DNA from: an uncultured Sphingomonadales bacterium
Lineage (GTDB): Bacteria > Pseudomonadota > Alphaproteobacteria > Sphingomonadales > Sphingomonadaceae
Direction of reading: 5' to 3'
Length of the DNA stretch: 37,229 bases
Assembly: GCA_937870585.1 (NCBI GenBank)
Contig: CALMZE010000050.1
Coordinates: 1-37,229 of the forward strand
The notes beneath the pieces were generated by a model. It worked only from the letters and a program-made list of their open reading frames with translations. It searched no databases and was not told the DNA's origin. The position numbers were made by a program, and so were the translations under genes. How positions within the stretch are numbered: position 1 is the first letter of the stretch; the number at the start of each line of letters is the position of its first letter. Positions 1-7,599 of this stretch are shown here, piece after piece.

Positions 1-1
1 G

Positions 2-187
2 CTGGAGGGCGGGACGGCGCTGGTTGCGGCGGGTCGGGCGGATGCCGTCTCATTCGGGCGTGCCTTCATCGCCAATCCCGATCTGGTCGCGCGCTTCAAG
101 GCGGGCGCACCGCTCGCCAAGCCGGATTATACGCTGCTTTATACGGGCGAGGAGCGTGGGTTCACCGATTATCCGGCAATGGGGTGA
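2..187 (+). CDS. Old Yellow Enzyme family NADH:flavin oxidoreductase, C-terminal fragment (cut by window edge)
   Basis: This is the last 61 residues of an open frame that enters from the left edge and stops with TGA at 185-187. The translated stretch contains ADAVSFGRAFIANPDL, the typical FMN phosphate-binding end of the TIM barrel in the NemA/OYE family of ene-reductases. It ends in TLLYTGEERGFTDYP, which is also typical of this family. These FMN proteins reduce activated C=C bonds (enones, nitro-olefins, maleimides) with NAD(P)H. The next gene lies on the opposite strand and converges on it, with an inverted repeat between them. Only the C-terminus is visible, so the substrate class cannot be refined. 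Confidence 0.85.
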   Translation: MEGGTALVAAGRADAVSFGRAFIANPDLVARFKAGAPLAKPDYTLLYTGEERGFTDYPAMG

Positions 188-200
188 CGCATCCCCAAAG

Positions 201-290
201 CCGTTCGTCCTGAGCTTGTCGAAGGACTGCCTTTTCTTGAAACGTTAGTATCAGGAAAGAACAGTCCTTCGACAAGCTCAGGACGAACGG
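201..290. repeat. Dispersed inverted repeat, copy 1
   Basis: The arms CCGTTCGTCCTGAGCTTGTC (from 201) and its reverse complement (ending near 290) are separated by an AT-richer centre. The element fills the space between two convergent genes. Similar arms recur at 10548-10661, 11968-12053 and 36997-37087, so this is a dispersed family of REP/MITE-like palindromes. It could fold into a long hairpin and act as a bidirectional terminator. Confidence 0.85.
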
Positions 291-309
291 AGAATTAGGT
301 CATTCCCTC

Positions 310-1389
310 TTAGGCAGCCTTGGCCTTCCGGTTATCAACCGAGGTGTGCACTCCGTTCACGCGGGAGCGGAATTCATCGGCCCGCGCGCGCGGATTGTAG
401 AACTGCTTGTACCAGATGCGGCCCTTATGGAACGGACCATCGTCCGGGATCTGGAGGATGTTGATCGCGGCTTCCTTGTGCTGCCACAGCTCAAAATCCT
501 GCGCGAACGCATCAAGCGCAACGTCCTGATAGGAGCGAGCCATCGAGACGCCACTCGCATCAGCGCGCTTGGAATCGACCTTTACCATCAGTGCATACCA
601 GACGCGCACCTCGCCATCCTCCACCGGCGTATTGCAGATCATGATGACGCTGGGATGCTGGCCTTCCATCTTGGAGAGCAGAATGCCCGGTCCGGTATAC
701 CAGGTGTCGTTGATCAGCACATCTTCGCCCGTGGAAACCAAAGTGCGGTGGCCTGCGCCGAAGCGTTGCATGATGATGTGATCGCGAAACTCATTCTCGA
801 AATAGGCAATGTCCTTGCTGCCATGCACCGGAATGAAGTGCGCCAGATCGGCCATGTTATCGAGGATTTCCTGCGGATGGATCGGCAGCGTGCCAAGATG
901 GTCGAGCCGCCAGCGGACCCAGCCTTCCTCTTCCTTGTCCCACTCGGCGAACAACGGCAGATCAAATTCGGGCTCGCCATTCTCCATGTCGTGCCACATC
1001 CACACGCACCCGGCCTTCTCAACAACCGTATAGGCTTTGACGCACGCGGCCTTGGGAATGGCATGGGTGGAATAGGGGATGTCGTCGCACTGGCCATCGG
1101 GCGCATAGCGCCAGCCATGCGCAGGGCAGCGCAGCGAATCGCCTTCTACATGCGTGCCGTCCTTCACCACATAGGATGAGGTGTTCTTGGCCATATGGAC
1201 GCGCATGTGCGGGCAATAGGCGTTGAGAAGGACGACGCGGCCCGAGCCCTTGCCGCGATAGAGCACCATATCCTGCCCGAAAAAGCGGACGGCCTGCGGC
1301 GTGGTCGTCACCTCATCGGCAATTGCAATCATGAACCAGCCGCGCGGGAAGGCGAACTCGCCTAAGCCATAGTCTGCTGTTGTGGCCAT
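310..1389 (-). CDS. Rieske 2Fe-2S oxygenase, KshA-like (3-ketosteroid 9alpha-hydroxylase type)
   Basis: This 359-residue protein is the oxygenase component of a Rieske non-heme iron monooxygenase. The Rieske cluster ligands are C59 and H61, then C88 and H91 (CPAHGW). The insertion between the two ligand pairs is longer than usual. The mononuclear iron site is N178-x2-D181-x2-H184-x4-H189, within DNMADLAHFIPVH, the form seen in KshA. The C-terminal motif WYKQFY is also KshA-like. In the steroid pathway KshA hydroxylates C9, which opens ring B, and it needs a separate reductase that is not in this window. The start is fixed by GAGGAGAGG just upstream of the ATG. It is the last gene of a three-gene operon, 23 bases after the HsaA-like gene. 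The exact substrate (steroid versus another polycycle) is inferred from its neighbours. Confidence 0.88.
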   Translation of the reverse strand: MATTADYGLGEFAFPRGWFMIAIADEVTTTPQAVRFFGQDMVLYRGKGSGRVVLLNAYCPHMRVHMAKNTSSYVVKDGTHVEGDSLRCPAHGWRYAPDGQCDDIPYSTHAIPKAACVKAYTVVEKAGCVWMWHDMENGEPEFDLPLFAEWDKEEEGWVRWRLDHLGTLPIHPQEILDNMADLAHFIPVHGSKDIAYFENEFRDHIIMQRFGAGHRTLVSTGEDVLINDTWYTGPGILLSKMEGQHPSVIMICNTPVEDGEVRVWYALMVKVDSKRADASGVSMARSYQDVALDAFAQDFELWQHKEAAINILQIPDDGPFHKGRIWYKQFYNPRARADEFRSRVNGVHTSVDNRKAKAA

Positions 1390-1412
1390 ATGTCCTCTCC
1401 TCTTGGTCCGGC

Positions 1413-2606
1413 TCAGATAAAGCTGTCAGTGTTGGGCGCGCCGAGCATGACGTTGCCGAAATTGCGGCCCACCGAATTGGGGTTGTTCGCCACATGTGTG
1501 CGGCCTGTGTGAATGTCGCAGAAGGTTCGGGCAATCTGATTACCGCGATAAATACCGTCCGCGCCGGACGTGTAATACATACGGCTGATCAGCTCGCAGC
1601 AGCGCCCCGAAATCTGGGCCGACTGGTAGCGGAAGCGCAGGCGCGTCTCCAGATCGGCCTGTTCGCCCTTGCGTGCAGCTTCGTTAAGCACAGCGAAATT
1701 GCGGAACAGCACTGTCTTCATCTCATCAATAGCAGACTGTGTTTCAGCAATCAGCACCTGCACATCAGGATCGCCCGCTGCGCTCGCGCCAGTATTGTTG
1801 CTCTTCCGCTTTGCGCCGGTCTCCAGATAGGTGTCGAGCGCGCCCTGCAAGGCCCCGATCGACGAGGAGGAGACGGCGCGGACGAAGACCTGACCGAAGG
1901 GTAGCTTGTAGAGCGGCCCCGGATTGGACTTGGCACCCGGATTGGTGTTGGCAAAGCCATCCTTGGAACGGTGCGTGCGGTATCCGGGGACGTAAGCGTC
2001 CTCCACCGTCACGTCATGGCTGCCCGTGCCGCCAAGGCCGATGGTGTTCCAGATCGGCAGAACCTTGAAGTCTTTGCGGGGCACGAGGAAGGTCCAGAAA
2101 TCGGGAATGCCGGTTTCCGGATCGGGCACCAGCCCGCCGAGGAACGCCCATTCGCAATGATCAACGCCGCTTGAAAAGCCCCAGCGCCCGCTGATCTTGT
2201 AGCCGCCTTCGACCGGCGTCACCTGCGCCTTGGGCATATAGGAAGAGGAAATGAGCGTGGTCGCATCATCCTTCCACACATCGTCCTGCGCCTTGGGATC
2301 AAACAGAGCGAGTTGCCAGTTGTGCACGGCCACAACGCCCAGCACCCAGGCGGAGGACATGCAACCTTCAGCGACCTTCATCTGCACCGCGTAAAAGGCT
2401 TCCGGGTCCATTTCATAGCCGCCCCAGCGCTTGGGCTGGAGGATCTTGAAAAAGCCAGCTTCTTGAAAATCACGGATGGTGTCTTCAGGAACCTTGTTGC
2501 CCGCTTCGCACGCATCGGCGCGTTCACGTAACACGGGCACCAGAGCCTGCGCGCGCGCGACCAGATCGGCGGGCGTCGGCGTGATCATTGCAGCGGCTGT
2601 AGCCAT
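1413..2606 (-). CDS. Flavin-dependent aromatic hydroxylase, HsaA-like
   Basis: This 397-residue protein has the acyl-CoA dehydrogenase fold of the group D flavin monooxygenases. HsaA (3-hydroxy-9,10-secoandrostatrienedione 4-hydroxylase) is the closest match I recognise. Shared stretches include GFFKILQPKRWGG (about residues 50-62), VHNWQLALFD, and WGFSSGVDHCEWAF, followed by GLGGTGSHDV. These enzymes use reduced flavin from a partner reductase (HsaB), not seen here, to ortho-hydroxylate a phenol and make the catechol for ring cleavage. The ATG at 2606 is preferred over an upstream in-frame start at 2684. It has AAGGAGAC at a good distance and starts directly at the conserved domain. The upstream stop overlaps this leader region, so the three genes form one transcription unit. 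Its length matches the family. Confidence 0.88.
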   Translation of the reverse strand: MATAAAMITPTPADLVARAQALVPVLRERADACEAGNKVPEDTIRDFQEAGFFKILQPKRWGGYEMDPEAFYAVQMKVAEGCMSSAWVLGVVAVHNWQLALFDPKAQDDVWKDDATTLISSSYMPKAQVTPVEGGYKISGRWGFSSGVDHCEWAFLGGLVPDPETGIPDFWTFLVPRKDFKVLPIWNTIGLGGTGSHDVTVEDAYVPGYRTHRSKDGFANTNPGAKSNPGPLYKLPFGQVFVRAVSSSSIGALQGALDTYLETGAKRKSNNTGASAAGDPDVQVLIAETQSAIDEMKTVLFRNFAVLNEAARKGEQADLETRLRFRYQSAQISGRCCELISRMYYTSGADGIYRGNQIARTFCDIHTGRTHVANNPNSVGRNFGNVMLGAPNTDSFI

Positions 2607-2625
2607 TTTGTCCGTCTCCTTGAAA

Positions 2626-3546
2626 TTATGCAGCCTCTGCGAGCGCTGCCTGTTCGTCCGCGCCGAAGCCGACGCTGAAATCATGCCCCCACAGGCTCAC
2701 CGAGGTGCTTTCGAATACGGTGTGGCGGTCCCAATCAATCGTGCGGCCGCCAAAGCCATATTCGAGCGCGAAGCCGCCCGGCGTCATCATGTAGAAGCTG
2801 GTCATGTGATCATTGGTGTGCTTGCCGAGCGTCGCCATCAGCCGCGTGCCGTTGGCCTGCATCCGGTCCATGGCGCGGCCCACCTCGTCCATCGCATCAA
2901 CCTCGACCATCAGATGCACGCAGCCAGATGGCACTTCGCCTTCGAACAGGGCGAGGCTGTGATGACGGCCATTGGCGCAGTGCATGAAGTTGATGCGCAT
3001 TTCAGGCCCGCCTTCGCCCATCGGGCGGTGGACCAGAATGTCCGCTACGCCAAAGCCCAGCACGTCGCAGAGCAGCCCTGTCGTCGAATCGAATGCCGGG
3101 GCGGGCAGAACCATATGGCCATAACCCAGATCGCCCGTCACAAAGCGCGGCACGCCGACGGGCGAGACGAAACGGTCAAAATTGGTCTGATAGCCGTAGA
3201 AAATTTCGTGGCGATTGCCCGATGGATCAACGAACCATGCCATGTCGAACACATGGCGCAGCGCGAGTTCCGAAGGCGTCGCGCGCGTCCAAGTCACGCC
3301 TTTTGCCGTGAGTTCGGAAAGGCCCGCTTCGAACTGGTCCTTGGAGCGTAATTCCCAGCCACTGGCGAAATAGCGGTCTTCGCCACCTTGCTCGATGAAG
3401 AGGCGCCCGGCGCGTTCATCAATGCGCAGCGCATGGCCGCCGGGCACGGCATGGGCCGAAAAGCCTGCGACATCCTCTCCGAACCGCACCCATTGCTGCG
3501 GATCGGTGGACCGGATGATGCTATAGGCGAGCGCGCTGACCTGCAT
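2626..3546 (-). CDS. Extradiol ring-cleavage dioxygenase, HsaC/BphC-like
   Basis: This 306-residue type I (vicinal oxygen chelate) extradiol dioxygenase has two repeated domains. The Fe(II) ligands are expected at H144 (GYGHMVLP), H195 or H196 (NGRHHSLALF) and E262 (LEYGFGG), all in the second domain and in the canonical order. These enzymes open a catechol next to the hydroxyls. With the HsaA-like and KshA-like genes downstream, the likely substrate is a catecholic secosteroid, though a biphenyl-type catechol is possible. The ATG at 3546 starts the conserved MQVSALAYSIIRS and has AAAGGGAA upstream. An upstream in-frame start at 3606 would add 20 non-conserved residues and overlap an FNR-type box. 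This is the first gene of the operon. Confidence 0.9.
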   Translation of the reverse strand: MQVSALAYSIIRSTDPQQWVRFGEDVAGFSAHAVPGGHALRIDERAGRLFIEQGGEDRYFASGWELRSKDQFEAGLSELTAKGVTWTRATPSELALRHVFDMAWFVDPSGNRHEIFYGYQTNFDRFVSPVGVPRFVTGDLGYGHMVLPAPAFDSTTGLLCDVLGFGVADILVHRPMGEGGPEMRINFMHCANGRHHSLALFEGEVPSGCVHLMVEVDAMDEVGRAMDRMQANGTRLMATLGKHTNDHMTSFYMMTPGGFALEYGFGGRTIDWDRHTVFESTSVSLWGHDFSVGFGADEQAALAEAA

Positions 3547-3605
3547 GGCAGATTCCCTTTGGTGAACAGGGGGCAGCTTATCCGGTGCGAGGGCGCTTCT
3601 GGACA

Positions 3606-3619
3606 TTGATCTGAATCAA
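3606..3619. promoter_or_regulatory. Perfect FNR/FnrL/FixK-type box upstream of the hsaC-hsaA-kshA-like operon
   Basis: The sequence TTGATCTGAATCAA matches the FNR-family consensus TTGAT-N4-ATCAA at every defined position. It lies 60 bases upstream of the chosen start of the extradiol dioxygenase gene. The divergent crotonase gene starts about 200 bases away. FNR-family regulators sense oxygen, so control of an oxygenase operon by oxygen supply is a sensible inference. No promoter hexamers could be placed with confidence around it, so activation versus repression is open. Confidence 0.65.
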
Positions 3620-3695
3620 TCAAATTGGCGATATATGTTAGAATGCGCTCGAATAGTGACACATATGTTCATCAAGGAGAGATTCTATCGTTGAA

Positions 3696-3727
3696 ATGCG
3701 TAAATTGTATCGAGAGTTGATACGCAT
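3696..3727. promoter_or_regulatory. Inverted repeat ATGCGTA-N18-TACGCAT in the divergent intergenic region
   Basis: Seven-base arms are perfectly complementary, and a second pair (GTATC...GATAC) is nested inside. The site lies about 100 bases upstream of the crotonase start. This arrangement fits a dimeric regulator site. No regulator gene is adjacent, so the cognate protein is unknown. Confidence 0.4.
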
Positions 3728-3823
3728 GGTGTGGCTTCGAATCGCGGACCGGGCTTGTGGAAGCAGCGCAGGATGGGCAGGCTGTCGGTTCATGTCATGC
3801 CATGGAGAGGACAGGCTAATATC

Positions 3824-4633
3824 ATGACCGAGCAGACCAGCGCCGCAGACGATGTACTTTATAGTGTGGAGGATCACGTCGCGACGATCCTGCTAAACCG
3901 GCCCCACCGGCGCAATGCGCTCAACTGGAACGCTTATGCGCAGTTGGAAGCTGCGTTGAAGGCGGCGTCTGCTGATCCGGAGGTGCGCTGCGTGATTGTG
4001 TCCGGCGCGGACCCGGCCTTTTGCTCAGGCGATGATGTGCTGGAAATCATGGCAGGGCCGAAGAGCTTTGCGGCGGGCACCACCGCGCCCACCGTCAATT
4101 TCCAGCCGACGCCTGCCGCCATGGCCGCGCTTGAATGCGAAAAGCCGCTGATCGCGGCCGTCAACGGGGCGGCCATTGGCTGGGGAATGGAATTGGCGCT
4201 CTTTGCCGATATCCGCATCGCATCTGACAAAGCGCGCTTTTCCGAGATGTTCATCAAGCGCGGGCTGGTGTGCGATGTCGGCGGATTTTACCGCCTGCCC
4301 GCCATTGTCGGTCCCGCCAAGGCTGCGGAGTTGCTATTCACGGGCGACATCATTGATGCGGCGGAGGCAGAGCGTATCAGTCTGGTGAGCGCAGTCGTGC
4401 CACATGAACGGCTGATGGAGCAGGCGCGGGCCATGGCGTCTCGTATTGCCGCCAATCCTCCGCTCGCATTGCGTTACATGAAGGCGGGCCTGCAAAAATC
4501 GGCTTATGGCGATCCGCGTGAGATGGGGGCCTGGGCCATCGCCACCATAAGGCGGCTGATGGAAACCGAGGATCATAAGGAAGGCGTGGCGAGTTTCCTT
4601 GAAAAGCGCGAGCCTGTGTTCAAGGGGCGCTGA
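3824..4633 (+). CDS. Enoyl-CoA hydratase/isomerase (crotonase) family protein
   Basis: This 269-residue crotonase-fold protein has oxyanion-hole segments near residues 62-75 (SGADPAFCSGDD) and 109-118 (AVNGAAIGWG). The first catalytic glutamate of hydratases is present in GMELALFADIR. At the usual position of the second one (the PE of FGQPE) the sequence is FSEMF, and an aspartate appears in GLVCDVGG, a layout found in several crotonase isomerases. It may therefore be an isomerase or a hydrolase-like variant and not a classic hydratase. The start is the ATG that begins MTEQTSAADD. GGAGAGG lies somewhat far upstream, and longer in-frame starts encode non-conserved sequence. It is divergent from the ring-cleavage operon, which suggests a role in degrading the ring-cleavage products. 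Confidence 0.88.
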   Translation: MTEQTSAADDVLYSVEDHVATILLNRPHRRNALNWNAYAQLEAALKAASADPEVRCVIVSGADPAFCSGDDVLEIMAGPKSFAAGTTAPTVNFQPTPAAMAALECEKPLIAAVNGAAIGWGMELALFADIRIASDKARFSEMFIKRGLVCDVGGFYRLPAIVGPAKAAELLFTGDIIDAAEAERISLVSAVVPHERLMEQARAMASRIAANPPLALRYMKAGLQKSAYGDPREMGAWAIATIRRLMETEDHKEGVASFLEKREPVFKGR

Positions 4634-4740
4634 GTCTCCGCCGTTCGACGAACGGACGGCGCGGATCGACCAACGACAGAAACAATGTTGCGCGTTTGCG
4701 CACGGATTCTAAACTGAGCCCATCTCAGGAGGGTTCCAGT

Positions 4741-6810
4741 ATGAACAAATATCTGCTCGCCGGTGTCGCAGCCTTGGCCATGGTGTCCTTTGGCGCGTCC
4801 GCCGTGGTTCAGGCGGCGTCTCGCCCCGCTAAATCCGCCAAGGCTGCTTCGCCCACCTATGGCAGCTTTGGTGTTGATCTTTCCGGCATGGACGCAAAAG
4901 TCGCGCCGGGAGACGATTTCTATCGTTTCGTGAACGGCGCTTGGGCAGACAAGACTCTGATCCCCGAGGATCGCTCCAGCTGGGGTGGCTTCATGATCCT
5001 GCGCGACCTTTCTGATCAGCGCACACGCGCGATCATCGAAGACGTGTCGAAAAGGAAGAACAAGCCGGGCAGCGCCGCGCAGAAGGTGGGCGATTATTTC
5101 GCCTCCTTCATGGATGAAGCGGCCATCGAGCGACTGGGCATGGCCCCGGTGCGGCCTTATCTGGATGCCATCGCCGCCATGAAGACGCGCGGCGACCTTG
5201 CGGTTGAACTGGGCAAGGCCAACCGCATGATGATCGATATGCCGGTGGGGATCGGCGTCGAGCAGGATCTGAAAGATAACAGCGTCTATTCGGCCTATAT
5301 CGGGCAGGGCGGGCTCGGCTTGCCAGACCGTGACTATTATCTGGTGGATGACAATCCCCGTTTTGTTGAAGCGCGCACCCAGTACAAGACACACATCGCC
5401 GCCATGCTCAAGCTGGCCGGTTTTGACGATGTTGAGGCGCGGGCGCAGCGTATCTATGATCTGGAAGTGGAGATTGCGAAGGTTCACTGGACCCAAGCCG
5501 AATCGCGCCAGATCGACAAGCTCTACAATCCGATGACACTGACGGAACTGGACGCGAAAATGCCCGGTTTCGACTGGGCGGGCTTCATCCGCACCGCAGG
5601 GCTGGGCGGGCAAGCCAAGGTGATTGCCACTCAGCCTTCTGCGCTGACGGGCATCGCCAAGCTGCTCAATGATGCGCCGCTGGAAACCTGGAAGGATTAT
5701 CTGGCGCTGCGGACAATCAAGGATGCTGCCCCGCTGCTCGGCAAGGCCTTTGTGGACGAAAATTTCGCGTTTGAAGGTAAGGTGTTGACCGGCACACCCG
5801 CGCTCAAGGAGCGTTGGAAGCGCGGAGTGGATATGGTCAATGCTGCTCTGGGTGAAGCGGTGGGGCAGATTTATGTCGCGCGCTACTTCCCGCCTGCGGC
5901 CAAGGCTAAGGCCGATGCGCTGGTCAAGAACCTGATTACGGCAATGGATGGCCGCCTGTCCCGGCTGGAATGGATGAGCCCGGAAACGCGCACCAAGGCG
6001 CGTGCCAAACTCGCGGCCTTCACACCCAAGATCGGCTATCCGGACAAATGGCGCGATTATTCCAAGCTGGAAGTGAAGCGCGGCGATGCCTTTGGTAACG
6101 CCATTCGTGCAACCGAGTTTGAATATCAGCGTAATCTGGCCAAGATCGGCAAGCCGGTGGATCGCAGCGAATGGGGCATGACCCCGCAAACGGTGAACGC
6201 CTATGCCAATCCGCTGCTCAACGAGATCGTGTTCCCGGCGGCGATCCTGCAGCCGCCCTTCTTTGATCCCAATGCTGATCCGGCGGTCAATTATGGCGGC
6301 ATTGGCGCGGTGATTGGCCATGAAATCAGCCATCATTTCGATGATCAGGGCCGCAAATTCGATATGAACGGCAACCTCGCCGAATGGTGGACGCCGGAGG
6401 ATGTGAAGCGGTTCGAGGCACTCACGGTCAAGCTCGGCCAGCAATATAGCGCCTATGAGCCGCTGCCCGGCGCGCATGTGAATGGCGATCTGACGATGGG
6501 CGAGAATATCGCCGATCTGGCCGGCGCGACCATTGCCTATGATGCCTATGTGCTGTCGCTGGGCGGCAAACCCGCGCCGCAGATGGAGGGCTATACCGGG
6601 GAACAGCGCTTCTTCCTCGGCTTCGGACAAATCTGGCGTAACAAATATCGCGAGGCGCTGCTGCAACGCACGCTCACCACTGATCCGCACACGCCCGGGC
6701 ATTTCCGCCCCTATGTCGTGCGCAATCTGGACGCCTGGTATGAGGCCTTCAAGACCAAGCCCGGCGAAAAGTTGGTGTTGGCCCCGGCAGACCGCGTGCG
6801 CATCTGGTAA
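4741..6810 (+). CDS. M13 family zinc metallopeptidase (PepO/neprilysin-like), exported
   Basis: This 689-residue protein begins with a signal peptide (MNKYLLAGVAALAMVSFGAS, probable cleavage near VVQA). The zinc site is H527-E528-I-S-H531, and the third ligand glutamate is E588 in GENIADLAG, with D592 supporting it. NAYANPLLNEIVFPAAILQ, which lines the substrate pocket, precedes the zinc helix. The chain ends in VRIW, the typical M13 C-terminus. These are oligopeptidases acting in the periplasm or outside the cell. The start is set by AGGAGGG at about 4727-4733. The gene appears to be transcribed alone and converges on the TonB-family gene with about 27 bases between stops. Confidence 0.95.
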   Translation: MNKYLLAGVAALAMVSFGASAVVQAASRPAKSAKAASPTYGSFGVDLSGMDAKVAPGDDFYRFVNGAWADKTLIPEDRSSWGGFMILRDLSDQRTRAIIEDVSKRKNKPGSAAQKVGDYFASFMDEAAIERLGMAPVRPYLDAIAAMKTRGDLAVELGKANRMMIDMPVGIGVEQDLKDNSVYSAYIGQGGLGLPDRDYYLVDDNPRFVEARTQYKTHIAAMLKLAGFDDVEARAQRIYDLEVEIAKVHWTQAESRQIDKLYNPMTLTELDAKMPGFDWAGFIRTAGLGGQAKVIATQPSALTGIAKLLNDAPLETWKDYLALRTIKDAAPLLGKAFVDENFAFEGKVLTGTPALKERWKRGVDMVNAALGEAVGQIYVARYFPPAAKAKADALVKNLITAMDGRLSRLEWMSPETRTKARAKLAAFTPKIGYPDKWRDYSKLEVKRGDAFGNAIRATEFEYQRNLAKIGKPVDRSEWGMTPQTVNAYANPLLNEIVFPAAILQPPFFDPNADPAVNYGGIGAVIGHEISHHFDDQGRKFDMNGNLAEWWTPEDVKRFEALTVKLGQQYSAYEPLPGAHVNGDLTMGENIADLAGATIAYDAYVLSLGGKPAPQMEGYTGEQRFFLGFGQIWRNKYREALLQRTLTTDPHTPGHFRPYVVRNLDAWYEAFKTKPGEKLVLAPADRVRIW

Positions 6811-6837
6811 GGCGCACGCGGCCGGCCCGCTTACCGC

Positions 6838-7503
6838 TTAGTCCGGCAGGACGAAGCGAACCGTCATTTCGCGCCAGGCTTCAATGGGAGCGCCATCGCT
6901 GGTTGCGGGCTTGAAGCGCCATTTGGAGAGCGCCTGATCGCGCGTGGCGCGGAAGAAGGCCTCTTCGGTGGCGCTGACCTGCTCGACGGCCTTCACGCGC
7001 CCATCAGCGCCCACCAGCACGCGCACCACGACAAGCCCGCCGAGCCCTGCCCGGATCATCGAAGTGGGGTAGGGCGGCTGGAGCAACGCGGCATGGCGTG
7101 GATCAGGCTTTACGCCCGTGACCACCGGCTTGCGCGCCGGGGCCGGATCAGGCTCGACCTTGCGCTCGATCAGACCAGCGCCCTCACTGTTACCAGTGTC
7201 GAGCGGTGCGGGATCAAAGGTGAAGTCCGTCCGTGGGAATGGATCGGCGATGGCGACGGGTGCGACCTCAGGCGCAGCCGTTGGCCGGGGCGGCGGCGGG
7301 GATTTTTTCCGTGTCTCGGGCGGGGGCAGCGGCTGCGGATCGGGCGCCACCTCATATCCCTGCAAGATTGTCGGTATTTCGCGCACGACATGCGGCGCGG
7401 CGAAAATCAGCGCAGCCAGCACGCCGCCATTCAGCGCAACCGCAAAGCCAAGCCCGCCTGCATTGAGCGACCGGCCTGTCCTGGTGTCGAGATAAGCCAT
7501 CAT
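6838..7503 (-). CDS. TonB family energy transducer
   Basis: This protein of about 221 residues has one N-terminal membrane helix (about residues 17-36), a proline-rich linker that should span the periplasm (PLPPPETRKKSPPPPRP region), and a C-terminal TonB domain. The TonB domain includes QPPYPTSMIRAGLGGLVVVRVLVG and WRFKPATSDG. TonB couples the proton-motive force from ExbBD to outer-membrane receptors; no exbB or exbD gene is nearby. Two adjacent ATG codons (7503 and 7500) follow GAGGAG. The second has the better spacing, and the choice changes one residue only. A sigma70-like promoter is visible upstream. Confidence 0.9.
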   Translation of the reverse strand: MMAYLDTRTGRSLNAGGLGFAVALNGGVLAALIFAAPHVVREIPTILQGYEVAPDPQPLPPPETRKKSPPPPRPTAAPEVAPVAIADPFPRTDFTFDPAPLDTGNSEGAGLIERKVEPDPAPARKPVVTGVKPDPRHAALLQPPYPTSMIRAGLGGLVVVRVLVGADGRVKAVEQVSATEEAFFRATRDQALSKWRFKPATSDGAPIEAWREMTVRFVLPD

Positions 7504-7554
7504 CCATCTCCTCTTTTTTGGGGCAGGACGCACGACTCAGGCCCTGCAAGAGGA

Positions 7555-7583
7555 TTGATACTCTATCTCTGATAATGTTACAA
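7555..7583 (-). promoter_or_regulatory. Predicted sigma70-type promoter of the TonB-family gene
   Basis: Reading the minus strand, TTGTAA (7583-7578) and TATCAA (7560-7555) are separated by 17 bases, about 50 bases upstream of the start codon. The hexamers match the consensus at several positions. This is a prediction from sequence only. Confidence 0.45.
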
Positions 7584-7599
7584 GATCACATAACGTCAA

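Noticed and set aside
2607-2684. Upstream start adding 26 residues to the HsaA-like protein
   Set aside because: The extension overlaps the end of the preceding gene and is not conserved, whereas the later ATG has a strong ribosome-binding site.
4573-6702. Minus-strand open frame of about 700 codons across the M13 peptidase gene
   Set aside because: The plus strand encodes a complete M13 peptidase with signal peptide, zinc site and ribosome-binding site. The antisense frame has no recognisable domain and arises from high GC codon bias.
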